Part shown: piece after piece, positions 32,449-48,989 of the stretch
Numbering within the stretch: position 1 is the stretch's first letter
Layout: each line of letters begins with the position of its first letter
Assembly: GCA_014281115.1 (NCBI GenBank)
Contig: JACONQ010000009.1
Location: 2,170,001-2,234,000, forward strand
Reading direction: 5' to 3'
Source of the DNA: Laburnicola sp. R22_1
Taxonomy: Eukaryota; Ascomycota; Dothideomycetes; Pleosporales; Didymosphaeriaceae
DNA: 64,000 nt
Program-made: the position numbers and the translations under genes
The notes under the pieces: model-generated
The model's database searches: none
Seen by the model: only the letters and a program-made list of their open reading frames with translations
What the model was told of the DNA's origin: nothing

Positions 32449-32533
32449 TGGTGGGGGACCATAAGCGAGGATTTTAGTCTAGAAATAAGCGAAAACTTAG
32501 ACTCCTTAGCGAGTTCGAATCTCGCTCTCTCCT
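32449..32533 (+). tRNA. tRNA-like sequence or tRNA relic
   Basis: A perfect T-arm is present: GCGAG (32509-32513), loop TTCGAAT, CTCGC (32521-32525), with a GTTCGAATC B-box. About 58 nt precede it, a length suiting a class II tRNA (Ser or Leu type), and a CTAGAAA loop-like stretch lies at 32478-32484. The acceptor stem pairs only partly and no clean anticodon stem can be drawn, so this is probably a decayed tRNA gene or a tRNA-derived repeat end. Confidence 0.3.
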
Positions 32534-34760
32534 CCCTCTAGTTTTTAAACACCGAAAAACCAATCTTTATGGATAAGAAGAAAAGTAGCCTAAATAAGCT
32601 ACTATCTCTAATAATTAAGAAATTTCTAACTATTTAAGCTAGTCTTAACTAAGTTATTATATTAAACTTATAGGATGGGAAAGCTATTATTAGTAAGTAT
32701 CTCTAATAATTAAGAAATCTCTAACTAGTTATTAATTAGTCTTAATAAGTTATTAAGATTTAAACTTATAGGACGAGAAAGTTAATTAAGACATATTACT
32801 ATCTTCTAATTTAGAAAAAAACTTTATTAGAAATTTTAATTCACGCTTTAGATAGATAATAGACCACTAGTATTAGTTTTCCCTTAACTCCCTTTAAAGG
32901 GCTTTTTTTACTAGGGAAAGTGCCCTTATCTACCTATACAATTTGTCTGTGGCTGTATTTACTTTACAAAAAAATTTAGAAGCAATAAAAACGTTAATAA
33001 TAATACCCTAGTAAAAAGTTTTTTAAATTTTAATTTTCGCTTTTTAAAATCCTTATATTTATGGCTAACAATCTCTTTTACGCTAATTAGTTAGCATTAC
33101 ATAAGCATAGCTTATTAAACTTACTAATTTTCTCTATTATAGATAAAAATTCTATAATTTTATTATTATTAAATAGGTAAGTTATTACATTTTAAACAGA
33201 ATATAAAAATTAGTTTTTTTATTACCCCACTATATTATATTTTTCCTTTCTTTATATAATTATTCTATACAGTCGCTATACTTGCTAGTATAAAGTATTA
33301 GATATTAATATCTATATAGCTAGCTGTAGAGTATCCTCTACACTTATTAGTATAGAGTATTAGATATTAATATCTATATAGCTAGCTATGGAGTACCCAT
33401 TTAATATATATAGTCTATACTACTATTTACTAGTTTAGGGTGTATATATAGTAATAATATATATAGGAACTACTTAATAGACTAAGGCAAACTTAGAATA
33501 TATTATATAGTAAAGAAGGAACCTAATAAGACTACTTAACACTATAGATTATAATAAGTTTCTTTAAGAGCTAAAGAAATATAATAAGGAAGATACTAAG
33601 TAGTTAAATAATATTAAAAGCTACTAAACTAGCTATAGGCAGTAATTGTCTATAATAGCGTTATTTCTAAAATTAAAAAATTCCTTAATTATATAATCTA
33701 ACTATAAAGTACCTATAGGTCTTAGTTAAGACTAGAGCACTTTACTTATATATATAGGCCCTTATACTTACTTTTTATAATATTAACTATAGTTATTATA
33801 TATTATTATTACACTCTATACTATAGTATTTATTCCAAGCTCGCTTAGCAAGCTTGGGCCAACACGCTAATCTCACTTTATTAACACTACCTTAAAACGC
33901 TTTTCTGTGTTAATAATAGCAGAAGGTATAACTGCTATTATTGTAATATTTTTATTAGAAACCTCTTAGTCGCTAAAAAAACATAGTATTTATTAAAAAA
34001 AGTCTTTTAATATTATAAAAGCCTTTTAAGTAGTAGCCTATAAATTCTAGTAAATTTTAAATATAATAAATAGAAGGGTTATACTAAAATAGTAATTATA
34101 GCCTTTTATTATACTATATACTAATATAAATAAAGCTTTATATTTAAAAATAAAGAGGTTAGCACTATTTTTTTATATTATAAATAAAGTAGCTTTTAGA
34201 AAAGGCGTTTTACTAACTATAAAGTACTACGTAAAAGTGTACTTAGTAATAGCGCCTATACTATTATATTATTATTAAGGTTTTTATTGCTCCTAAATTT
34301 TTTTGTAAAGTAAATACAGTCACAGGCAAATTGTATAGGTGGACAAGGGGCACTTTCCCCTAGTAAAAAAAGTCCTTTAAAGGGGGTTAAGGGAAAACTA
34401 ATACTAGTGGCCTATTATCTATCTAAAGCGTGAATTAAAATTTCTAATAAAGTTTTTTTTCTAAATTAGAAGATAGTCATATGCCTTAATTAACTTTCTT
34501 GTCTTATAAGTTTAAATCTCAATAACTTATTAAGACTAATTAATAACTAGTTAGAGATTTCTTAATTATTAGAGGTACTTGCTAATAATAGCTTTCCTAT
34601 CCTATAAGTTTAATCTAATAACTTCGTTAAACCTAGCTTAAATAGTTAGAAATTTCTTAATTATTAGATATACTAGCTTATTTAGGCTACTTTTCTTCTT
34701 ATCTATAAAGATTGGTTTTTGGTATTTAAAAACGAGAGGGGGAGAGGGTAAGATTCGAAC
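32513..34760. repeat. 2.25-kb palindromic structure with about 490-bp inverted arms
   Basis: Left arm 32513-33009 and right arm 34269-34760 are inverted copies with many transition differences. Both begin exactly at a GTTCGAATC-type sequence. The middle (33010-34268) holds a 62-bp tandem duplication and a stretch (33766-34268) that recurs near 37998-38770. No protein is recognised. It may be a large inverted-repeat transposon or two head-to-head copies of a repeat. Confidence 0.7.
33280..33403. repeat. 62-bp tandem duplication
   Basis: Two adjacent copies containing AGATATTAATATCTATATAG, starting at 33280 and 33342. Confidence 0.8.
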
Positions 34761-35081
34761 TATACTATTATATAAAGATTTTATAATATACTTTTTAGTT
34801 GCATTGTTTATTTAGTATTAATTACCCTTTTTAACCCCATTTTTTTAATTTGAGCCTGCGTAGATTAGGATAGAAAGGCTGCTCTAGTATAGTGCCTAAC
34901 AATATAGTCTACTCCTAGTCTCTACTAATATAATAATAGTTTATAATAACAGTTTATAAACTACGCACCTACTTCTTTCCTAGGGTTAATCTATAATATT
35001 ATATAATCCTAGGCTAGCTGTTTAACTAACTACTATATTACATAATTAATAATTTCTTTAATAATTTCTTTAATAATTTCT

Positions 35082-38200
<3,119 letters not shown>

Positions 38201-38604
38201 TATAAGAGGCAGACTTTATACGCTATGCGTACAGCAAACCATAGTTGCGCTATAGCTGCTAGGTTGCAAACGTAACAACTAAACTATAGTTAAGCGTCCT
38301 ATTGCCCACACTACTCCTATAGTTACAACTCCGCAGTCTATTATAGCTCTCTAATAGTCTACTAGTTAAGAGATAATATATAACTTAGTTATGCTAGATA
38401 GTAAACTATTTATTAACTGCTATTAATAATAATACTATAAAGAAAGTTAATAATAAAATTATTATTATTTTATATATATTTTGTTACTATTACTATGTAC
38501 TAGGTACTAGGTTTTAGTGCCTCCTATTTTACTCCTCTCTATATATAGTGCGGACTTAACCTTAGTTAGAATCTCTACATAATAAAGATATTTAATACTT
38601 TATA
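38201..38604. mobile_element. solo LTR (404 bp) with 5-bp target duplication
   Basis: Flanked by CTAAT at 38196-38200 and 38605-38609. It interrupts a repeat whose uninterrupted copy lies at about 34079-34290: the flanks 38060-38195 and 38610-38770 join to match it. Its TA...TA ends fit RIP-altered TG...CA. Confidence 0.75.
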
Positions 38605-38999
38605 CTAATGTAAATAGGGCTTTATATCTAGAGATAAAGAGGTTAGTACTATTCTTTTATATTATAGATAAAATAGCTCTTAAAAAAGTTATCCTACTAA
38701 TTATAAAGTACTATTTAAAGGTACACTTAGTAATAGTACCTATACTATTACGTAAAGATCTTTGTTAAGACTAATAGGGTAGCTAGTCCTGGCGGCTAGG
38801 GTTAGTTCTCGGGCAGAAGCATCTTAATAAGGGCAAGGGATCTTAACTGCTTATGCAGATTAAAGGAGTATTAGTATTAAAGGTTGTAAGATCACAAATT
38901 AATAGAAGGCCTAAGAGTAATCTAAATAATAGATTAATAATAGGAGGTTAAATATAAGTTGTTAAAGATTAATATTTGCGCTTCTATATACTCTTAATA

Positions 39000-39135
39000 G
39001 TAATAGTAGACTATCGCTTATTAACTATTATAGTAGTTAACTATCGCTCGCTAACTATTATAGTAGTTAACTATTAGTTACGTATTAGTAGTTAACTATT
39101 ATAGTAGCTAACTATTAGTTATATAATATTAGTGC
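39000..39135. repeat. minisatellite-like tandem repeat
   Basis: Four to five degenerate copies of a unit of about 30 bp containing TATAGTAGTTAACTAT. Confidence 0.7.
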
Positions 39136-39849
39136 TGGTAGTATAGTCCTACTATATCTTATCCCTTATTATCTAATAGTAAGCATTAATAATAATACAA
39201 ATCAGGTCTTAGTCCCTTTCTAGATTCTAGATTCTAATATTATCTCCCCTCTTTATTAGATTTGTCCTTAAATTATATGCCTAATTTGCCACTATTATAT
39301 AAGCGTAAGCCCTGCATCCTAGGTCCTTTAAACTAGTGGCTATAATACTATCTAACTCTTATTCTTGTTAGCTTTGTCTCTATAACAACATCCTTTAAGC
39401 TAATATAATTATAGAAGTTTTATATCTAAAGTGTTCTTTAGAGAATGTTATATATTATATTATACTAAATTCTAGGTTAAAATGTACTAAGTCTATTTGT
39501 GCTAGGAAACCTTATATAGATATGTCTTAGTTGTTAATTAATAAGACTTGCAAGGAGTATAAAAAGAAGATTAAAGAGGATGAAAAGGAGTTAGCAACTA
39601 TAATTGCTTAGTTATTATTAAATAAAAGAATATTAGCATAGTCTAAAAGCGTGCGGGTAAGAAAATATTATATCTAGCTAATAAACTAGTAGAGGAGGGC
39701 AAATTAGTAAATACAAAATTATTAAACTATATAGCAGTAGATGTGCTGGTTAGATTCTCTCCTACTATATAGTTAATATTAGATTTTCTAAATAGCTTCG
39801 CTGCTATCCCCTCTTTAAATTCTTAGTAAGTTATTATTAGTTATAGTTC

Positions 39850-42800
39850 TAGATTTTCTGTTAACAGTTACCTAGATAATCTATAGGTTCCTAGGTATTT
39901 TTACTATATAGGTATCCCTTTTACTTAATAAGATATATTTTTGGCTTATCTATATAATGTAGAATTTGTTTAACTTTACATTTATTTTTTTCCTTAGCCT
40001 TATAATACAAGGCGGTTTAAATTAACGTCTCTGAGTCTATTGGTTTTAATTAGTCTATATAAAATACTAGGTACATTCCTATATTAGATGGTAGTTCTAG
40101 CTTATAATTAACTAGTAATATTTATTTAGAAATAAAAATAGTCTAACCTTAATATAATATAATTTCTTGTATTTCTGTTTCTAGGTTTAAAGGTTCTTTA
40201 TAAGCAGATATACTTTATCCTCCTTCTTTAGCTAAGGTACTATTTTTTGTCTTTAGTTAGCATAGGAAATTAATTGCTATTAAGCTTTCTTAAGATTCTC
40301 TTAGAGTTATTTATATACTTTCTTTATATTTTCTGCTATACTGATAGCTTTGTCTATTTTAATTATTATAGGAAATATCTAATTAAAGAAATACAGATAT
40401 CTTTTATAGTTTGCGTAGGATAGTGTGTATTCTATAGGTACTAAAATCTTATTATTATATATAAGTTGTGCAATAGATAGTAATAAAATCTAGTTATTCT
40501 TTTAGTTATTATAGTAGATGCATAGGTACGTTTCTATAGTCTAATGTATACGTTCTATTTATCTATCTATTTGCAGATAATAAGCTATTAATAGCTTTTA
40601 TTTTGTTCTAATAAATACTATAAGCGTTGTCTAGTAGTTTAAGGTAAAGAGCTTATCTTTATTGCTAATAATTATCTTTAGGATTCTATAGTGTCTAATA
40701 AGTTAATCTAAAATAAGGAATATAAGTTTCTTTTCTATCGTAGTCTTTATATAGGGTATTAGTTTAATATATTTAGTTAGTTAATAGACTATTACTAATA
40801 TAGTGTTATATATAACTCCTATTGCTAGGTTCCTAAATATTAGTATTTCTATAATAAAATCTATAGCGATGTCTTCCTATAGTACTGTTAGTATTTTAAT
40901 AGCTTATATTTCTCTATACTTAAGATGCGTAGTATACTTATTGCATTAATATTCTATATATTTGCAATTATATATTATTACTACCTTCTTAATTCCTTTA
41001 AAGGAGTAGTTTTGCTAGATAAGTTCTACTATTTTCTTAATACCTAGATGTCTATATATAGGGTTATTATAGTACTATTAAATAATCTTAGTTTGTTGTT
41101 TCTTAGGTACTTCTCTAGTAATAACTAGGAGTTAGTTAAGTTCTATTATTAATTTAAGTAATCTATCTTAGTTTTATTAAAGTATTGCGGAGTATATCTT
41201 TGCTTTTTCTCCTATAAGATTGCTTTGTTAGCTAAGAGCATTAGCTCTTCTATTTTTCTTGCCTAAGGTATACACAATCTTAAATTTATACTATTCTAGC
41301 GTTTCTGCCTATTAAGCTTATTATAGCGTTAGTTTCTTTATTATTATAAATTATATAAGGTTCTTATAGTTAGTAAAAATTTTATAATCTAAATAACTAT
41401 GTATATAAATTCCCTAATGCTTAAGTGCCTTTATAATTATATAAAGTTTCTTATTATCGATATTATATTATGTCTTAGCGTTGTTAAACTTGCGTAAATA
41501 ATATATAATAGGGTGCTATTTCTTATCCTTCTCTTATTTTGTATGAGCGCCTAGCGTAAGGTTACTTATATCTATTTTAATTTATAGAGGTTCTCTATCC
41601 TAAAAGTAGATAAGAACTAGTGACTTAATATATACTATTCTTAATTATTAGAACACTATATCGCATTTATTTATCTATATAAAAGGCGTGTCCTTTCTAG
41701 TAAGATTTATTAAAGGTATTATAATCTTAGCGTATCCTTTAATAAATTGTTAGTTAAATCTATAAAATTCTAAAAATTCTTAAATATTCTTAGGTATCTC
41801 TAGTTGCGGCCAATCCTTAATATATTTAATTTTATTAGGTGCTATGCTAATTTCTATAGTGCTAACAATATATTCTAGAAATTTAAGTTCCTATATATAA
41901 AACTTGCACTTTTATGATTTAATTTATAGGTATGCTCTATCTAATGCCCTTAGTACTATTTGCATATACTTAATATATTCTAGTTTATTTTTAGAGTAGA
42001 TAAGGATATTATCTATATATATAATAATAAATATATCTAAGTAGTTACGTAGTATATAGTTAATAAGTGCTTAAAAGGTTGCTAGTGCATTAGTAAGTCT
42101 AAATAGTATAACTATATACTTAAATAGTCTATAGCGTATTCTAAACACTATCTTCTATTCTTTACCTTTATTTATTTATATAAGGTAGTATTTATCGCGT
42201 AAATCTATTATTATAAAGATTCTGGCTCTTAAGAGTTAGTCTTAAAGCTCTGCAATATTTAGTAATAGGTATTAATTCTTAATTATTATATTGTTAAGTT
42301 TTTAGTAGTCTATATAGAGTTAAGGTTCTTTATTCTTCTTAGGTACAAATATAAATAGGCTTACTACTAGTAACTTAGATAGTTTAATATATCTCTTATT
42401 AAGATTCTTCTTAATAAATTCTTTTTCTTACTAGAGTTCTTTTCCTATCTTACTATAAAGTGGTTTAAAGGATAGCGTTTTTCCCTCTTCTAGGTTAATT
42501 ATATAATCCTAGGGTTAATACTTAAGTAGGTTAGCTTTCCCTTTCTCTTTCTAAAATAAATAACTCTATTCTTTATATTCATTAGGAATATTATAGATTA
42601 TTATCTTCTCTACTATTATCTTGCGTTTTGTAACCTAGTAGTTTCTACTAATATCTACTAAAATTAATTTGTGTTTATTAACTTTTAGTTATAAGGCTAT
42701 ATTATTAATAGCTTTCTTATCTACTATTAAATGCTACTAATACGTAGGCTTTGCATGCAATACACTATTACTACGTAATAAGGATATTCTTCCTATTTCT

Positions 42801-45300
42801 TAGTTAATTTAGGGAATGTTTTTCTTAAACTAAGACATTCCTAGTATAATATTATAACTTAATTTGTTAAGTATATCTAAAGTTATCCTTCCTATAAGTG
42901 TATATATATTTTGTTCTATAATAAGATTAGCTTTAATCTTATAGTTAACTATAGGTATTTCTAGTATAGGCATTCTATTCGCAATATAAAGTATATATAA
43001 CTTCTCCTTTCTTTATAAATAAAGTCCTGCTTTAGTTATAAAAGCTTAAGAGATGTAGTCTTTTTACGCGCCTAAATCTAGTAAAGTTCCTATACACACT
43101 CTATTAAGTCTAACTAGTAGCTTAATTAATACCTAACTATTTGTTGCATTTAATTTAACAAAGACTTCTTTTCTCTAGAGCATAGGCCTAAAAAGACTTA
43201 TTGTAGTTGTTATATGCCTCTAGGGTAAGGTAGTTACTTTTTCTTTCTACCTTCTATACTTAACGTTATTTCTTATTTTTATTAGATTTATCTTCTTCCT
43301 TTAGTAGCGTAGTGGCTTATTTATTATAGGAAGCTTTACTATATTAGTTTTTTAGCGTTAGTTTAATCTTAATTATTATAGCCTACTTAGTTAAGTTATA
43401 TTTAAATCTATTAGCTTTCTTCTCTACCTAGTGTTTCTTATATCTAGTATATAGATAGGTGTGCTAAGAGGGTTACGTATATTTTCTATTTATAAGTATT
43501 AAGTATATTTGGCTTTTTATATTATTAAGTTATAGGAAATATCTAATTCTTTACTTGTCCTATAGGTGTATATTATACTAGGTAATAGGACAGTTAAACT
43601 ACTTCTAATAATAGCGTTATTTAACTTGCAGGAATATGCTATTATATTTCTTGCCCTAGTAATAGGTAATACACTAATTCTTCTTATAGTATCTCTATCT
43701 AAGAAATCTATATATAGGGTTATAGTAGTCTAGGTTATACTTTAGTTTATATTTAGACTTTTTATTTAGGTAGATCTTATTTTTAGGCTAGTACTTGTAT
43801 CTATAGTCTGCCTATTCCCTATCTTTCTAAGAGATAATTAGGGCATATCTAGAGCTATAATAAATTACTCTGTGCAGCAAATCTCTATCTTTCAGTTAGT
43901 AAGGTTCTAAACATCCCTATACGCTTAGTATATTATTAACTAAGTTAGGTTTTTGCGTATAGTTAAGTAATATAGAATTGTTTTTATTACGTCTAGCCTA
44001 AAGGTGTAGTATTAGTAGTTATTAAATTAGTTTAATTTTTCTATATCTAAGTCTTCCTTAGTATTCTTATATAGTTGTAAGTCTAGAGAGTCTGCTTATT
44101 TAGAGTCCGCTTTATTAATGCTAAGGTTATTAATAAAGATTACTACCTACTATTCTTTATTAGTTATATCTATATTCTTAATAAATAGTATGTTTAACTG
44201 TTTAATAACCTTATTATTAGATCTACAATTTCTAGCTATATAGCCTAGTTTACTATATATAAAACAAGTATGTATCTTAGTCCTATTAAGTTAATATCTC
44301 TTATAGAATCCTCTAAAGGTGCGCCTATTCTAGTTATTTAGTAGTATATTAGATTGTCTATAGTTCTATATATATGCCACCTTGTTCTTTTTTTTAAGTT
44401 ATTAATAGTGTAACTATACTAAATTCCTTCTATAGGCTAGTAGCTATATAGGTCTTATTTATATAGCTAAAGTACTATCTAATAGTGCGTAGGTACTTTG
44501 CTATAGCTTAGTATTATACAAAAGTTATATTATAGTTCGCAATTTAGTTTATTCTAGTCTGTGTTAATTTAGATAGATTTATTATATAAATTATCTAAGA
44601 TATTAATAGCCGCTTTACTGCGTAGTAGTTCTTTATATATAAATTATTTTAATCCTTACTTATATATAACTATTAGAGCATTATTCTTCTATTTAACTTA
44701 TATTATATAGTGCTTAAACTTAGCAGCATACTTAGTAGTAGACTTAGTTTATTTAAGAGTTTAGATAGCTTATTCTATTAGGGGTACTTTATTAGCAATT
44801 CTAAAAAGTTATTAGAGTTAGACTTTAAAGTTAGTATAGTCCTTAATAACTTAATTAGTATTATCTCCTTTAATATTCTCTTTATCTAGGTATAGTTCTA
44901 GATATAGTTAAATCTAATTAGCGGCTTAGCTTTGCATATACGTGGCAGCAAAAATAACTTTCTCCTTATTTAGGATTTCCTTATTTTTAGATTTTCCTTA
45001 GTTAAGGATATAAAAGTAGAGATTAAGTTATAGAATTCACACTTTTAGTTTTCCTTAGTATTGCAAATATAGACGCAGCAAGATTATAGAGTTCTAATAA
45101 ATACGTATAGGGCGTATACGTAATAAGACATAGTAATAAATTAGTAGGTTATATAATAGATTACTATAATTATAGTATTTAGGATAATTAGGAGCACATA
45201 ATAAATTACTATAGTTATAGTAATTAGGGTAATTAGATAGATTACTATAATTATAGTAATTATAGTAAGTCTATAAAAAATTAGGACTATATAGATTTAG
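39850..45300 (-). mobile_element. Ty3/gypsy retrotransposon 1, RIP-degraded
   Basis: On the minus strand the standard order is visible despite many stops. A Gag zinc knuckle (C-x2-C-like, GYIARNC) lies near 44260. A retropepsin (LDLGAQKDYIS, altered from DSGA) lies near 43080. Reverse transcriptase runs from about 42400 to 41950, with YIDNILIYS where YLDD is usual. An integrase core lies at about 40850-40450 (ISNKDKLFT, then AYYLQIDRQIERIHQTIE). RT-RNaseH-integrase order makes it Ty3/gypsy, most like Tf1/chromovirus types. LTRs were not identified, so the limits are approximate. Short repeats with ATTACTATAATTATAGTAAT lie at 45150-45260. Confidence 0.8.
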
Positions 45301-46439
45301 GGAATCTTTTTAGTTTTAAATTTTTGTAGTTAATTCTTTATAATAGTATTATGGTAGAATAAACTCTACTATACGGATTATATAGTAAGCCGGTGCCTAA
45401 TTGCCTCTTAAGAATTTAATAGGCAGTTTCTTTCTTTTAGCACAGGGAACTTAATCTATCTTTCTACTAAGTCCTAATTAGAACTAGATTCTTCCACAAA
45501 ATTAGCGACTAATCTGCAAGTTAAACCTCTAAAATCTTAATCTTAAAAAGGCTATTACATTAGTACTCTAATATAGACAAGTAGTGTTGCCTAAAAAAAG
45601 ACAAAATAGAATAATAGCAGCGTGTAGTAGTGTGCAAAACAGCGTATACTAGAGATAAAAAGAAACCCTAAAAAAGACTTAGAGATAAAATTAGGCGCAA
45701 CTAAGCATAGCGCTAACCTTAAAACAGAAATATAACCTAAGCTTTAATTAGCTACTATACTAGCCCTTATTAAACCGCACTACTAGAAATAAATAATAAA
45801 TAATAAACACTAATAACCCTAGTATATACACAAATTAGGTATAGAGTATAGGCTCTAGAACTAAACTAGACTAGATTAGCACTAGACTAGACTAAGATCT
45901 AGACTAGAAAACAACCAGAACTAGGCACTAAGCAACTCTTAGAGTTAGAATATTAAGCCTCTAGAAATAAATAATACAAAATAATAACCCTAGCATGCAC
46001 ATAATATTATATATAGAGTATAGGCCTAGGTATAAGGAGTATAAAAATAGAATAAAAATAGAAGTCTAAATTAAAAAGCAGTTAGAACTAGGCGTCAAAA
46101 GACGCTTAGAGCTAAAATTACCCTACTAGGGCTAGACAACTAAGCAATTATAAATAGACAAGAACTAAGAATAGACTAGGGCACCTAGATCTAGATTAAG
46201 AAAAGGACTAAAGCTAGATACTATATTATCCTTAGAACCTAAAACTAAGGCATTGTTAGAGAAAGCTAAGAGATAATAATAAGTATAGGTGCGCGGAGAT
46301 AGAAATAGAAGCAAAAAAAAAAGAACTAGAATACTAACTCTAACTATCTATAAAACTAACTAGATAACTAGTAATAATAATTTCTACTTCTAGAAAACTA
46401 AATAACTATTAGCAATCTTAGTTAGAGGGCCTAGATTAT

Positions 46440-48950
46440 AGTAAGATATATAAGTTTCTTAATATCTTAGCACTTAGGAAGTGTAAGAACCTAAGCCTAA
46501 AATTCTCTTAGGCTATTAGTTTTATAGAGATAATAAGCTTAACTAATAAGGGTATCTATACACTTACTAGAGGGTCTCTGCCCCTTATAGAAAGCTTCTT
46601 GCAAGAATCTAAAGAGAAAGCACTAATACTACTTTAGCTAGCTAAAAACGCCAATACCCTTATAGCGCAAATAGTAATAGTCCTATAATTCCTTACTAAT
46701 AAAGCCACCTAGTAGAATCTAGTATAGAGTCTTATTATAGAACCTAACCTATTCTTAGGCAAGGAGCTACACTTTGTAGGAGATAATATAACCTAGTTTT
46801 TTTAAGACTATAAAAAATGCGCGAACTACTACTAGTACTCTAAAAAAATAAGATTGTTAGAGTTAAGAAATATTATAGCTAAGAAATCTAGAATGTGCTT
46901 AACTTCTTAATACTAGAATACTATAAGGTAGAAAAAGAAGGAGTATAGTAGAAGCTATAGGTAGCTATACGTAGACGTTAGCCGAGTTAGAATTAGGCCT
47001 AAACTAAGAAGATAGAGGAAGTATTAAAGGCGTGGCTAGCGTAGTGTTAAGTAATAATAAACCTTAATATTTATAATTTTCTAGACTAGTTTACAATTAG
47101 GTTTAGAAAATGCCTAAAGGTAGGTATAGTTATAGAAAGCTAGAAGGGTATACTTCTTATCTAAGGCTTAAATAAGCAGCTAGTAGGCAATATTCTAATA
47201 AAGAACAACTAGTTAATAGAGAGATCTATAAAGCTTAACTTTAATATAATAGAGAGATGGCTTTTAAGTAGGGCTTAAATCTAGTTAGAAGAATATATGC
47301 TAGATCTAATATATTAAATCTAAGCGCTAATACTATCTTAGACTATTAAGCTATAAGTACTACTAATACTATAGAGTGTTTTCTAACCTACTAGACTTAA
47401 CCTAAACTTCTAATAAGTAAAACTATAAGGAGCTCCAGGCGTATAAGTAACCCTAGACTTAACTATCTCTTAACACAAAGTAGACAAGCTAACTAAAAGG
47501 CTTAAGGCTATAAGGCTTTAGAACGTTTTAGTTTAGAACTAGGACTCTTAAGAGATAAAGATTCTATTAGACCTAGCTATCTACTAGAAAATTATTATAA
47601 GGGTAGAGTAGGCTCTAAAGTAAATAGTACTATAACAGTCCTAGTACTATACACTAACTTAGTCTTAGGCCTATATAGTAGCGCTAATGCGAGTTAATAT
47701 ATATATGGCTATAGTAGTAATAGACCTAATATAGTAAGAAAATAACTATTTTAAAGGATACTTTAGATATAGAAAGGACTATATTATTATAAATAGGGAA
47801 TGCGAGAAGAGAAATTTACTTAAGAATAATAAATAGGTGTACTATAACACAGAATTGCAAAGGGTCTAGTAGGGCTAACTAAATAATAATTAGGGCGAAA
47901 TCTAACGTATTAGTGCTAGGGGCAAGTAGAACTAAATACTAATCTGCCTAGTATAAAATAAGTAGCGGATAGACAGATTAATAGAGGAGGCCCTATAGAT
48001 ATCTTAGAGTTAGGGAGCTATAATAATAGTAATAACTTACTAGGTAGGATTAGTTATAAAAGCTAATAGTAGCCAGTTTGCATTTAATAAGATAATAGCA
48101 CCTAGCCTTCTTTTTAAAGAGAAATTTAAAGCGGCTTAAAAGAAGTAAGCTATTCTAGATAAAGATATACTAGTAATAGTTTAATCCCTAAATCTACTAT
48201 ATAAACTACAAGCTCTAAGCTTAAACGCCCTAATAACCTAACTAAGTCTTAGAAAATTGCTAAAGGTAGAAATAATCGCGAATATTAAAGTTTCTAAATA
48301 AGGCATCCCTATAGTTTGTAGGAGGAAGGACAATAATAAGGAGGATAAAAAAAGAATAAAGCAAGTGTCTTTTTTAGAACAAGATTTCCTAATAGAAGGC
48401 ATAGAAGATATAGAAATGTGTGGGCCTAATAATATCTTAGGTCTAACCCTAAGGAAAGAGATCTCCGTAGCCAAAAAGAAAACAAAACTAGTTAATATTC
48501 TAGTAGGTAGTCTTAAAAATATATTATCCTAAGTAATAAATACTAGAGTTAGCCTAATAGTCTAAGAAGTACTTAGTAATATACTAGAAGTTAAAAAGGC
48601 AATATTTAAGAACGCTTTTAGTAAAGAGGATCTATACTAGCTATAAACACTAGTCACTACTATAGTAAAAGTAACTAATAAAGACTTAGACGCTAGGCAC
48701 GCTAACTACGCACCTATTTTTAGAATCTAAGTCTCTAAATAAATATTAGTTAAGCTTAAGAATAGAGTAGTTACTTACTGCAGACCTTATAAACTAAATT
48801 TATCTTAAGCACTACTATAAGTAAACTAGATAGCTAGTATAGGTATATTAATTATAAAGGTATAGTTTAGCAAAGCGACACTAACTATAACTACTACTAA
48901 TAGAAAGACTCTTAAGAGAGAATTAGGGGTTAAACATATAAAAAGAGACT
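46440..48950 (+). pseudogene. gag-like region of retrotransposon 2
   Basis: Around 46690-46950 a frame interrupted only by TAG/TAA reads FLTNKAT and NLFLGKELHFVGDNI, then a -FF-DY-KC--YY stretch like retroviral-type capsid regions of fungal gypsy elements. No zinc knuckle was clearly seen. Limits are approximate. Confidence 0.5.
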
Positions 48951-48989
48951 ATCCCTAAGTAATATGCCAGATTAATAAGTATTAGATAA

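Noticed and set aside
39000..39135. CRISPR-like array
   Set aside because: Units are degenerate and adjacent without unique spacers, in a fungal genome. It is a minisatellite.
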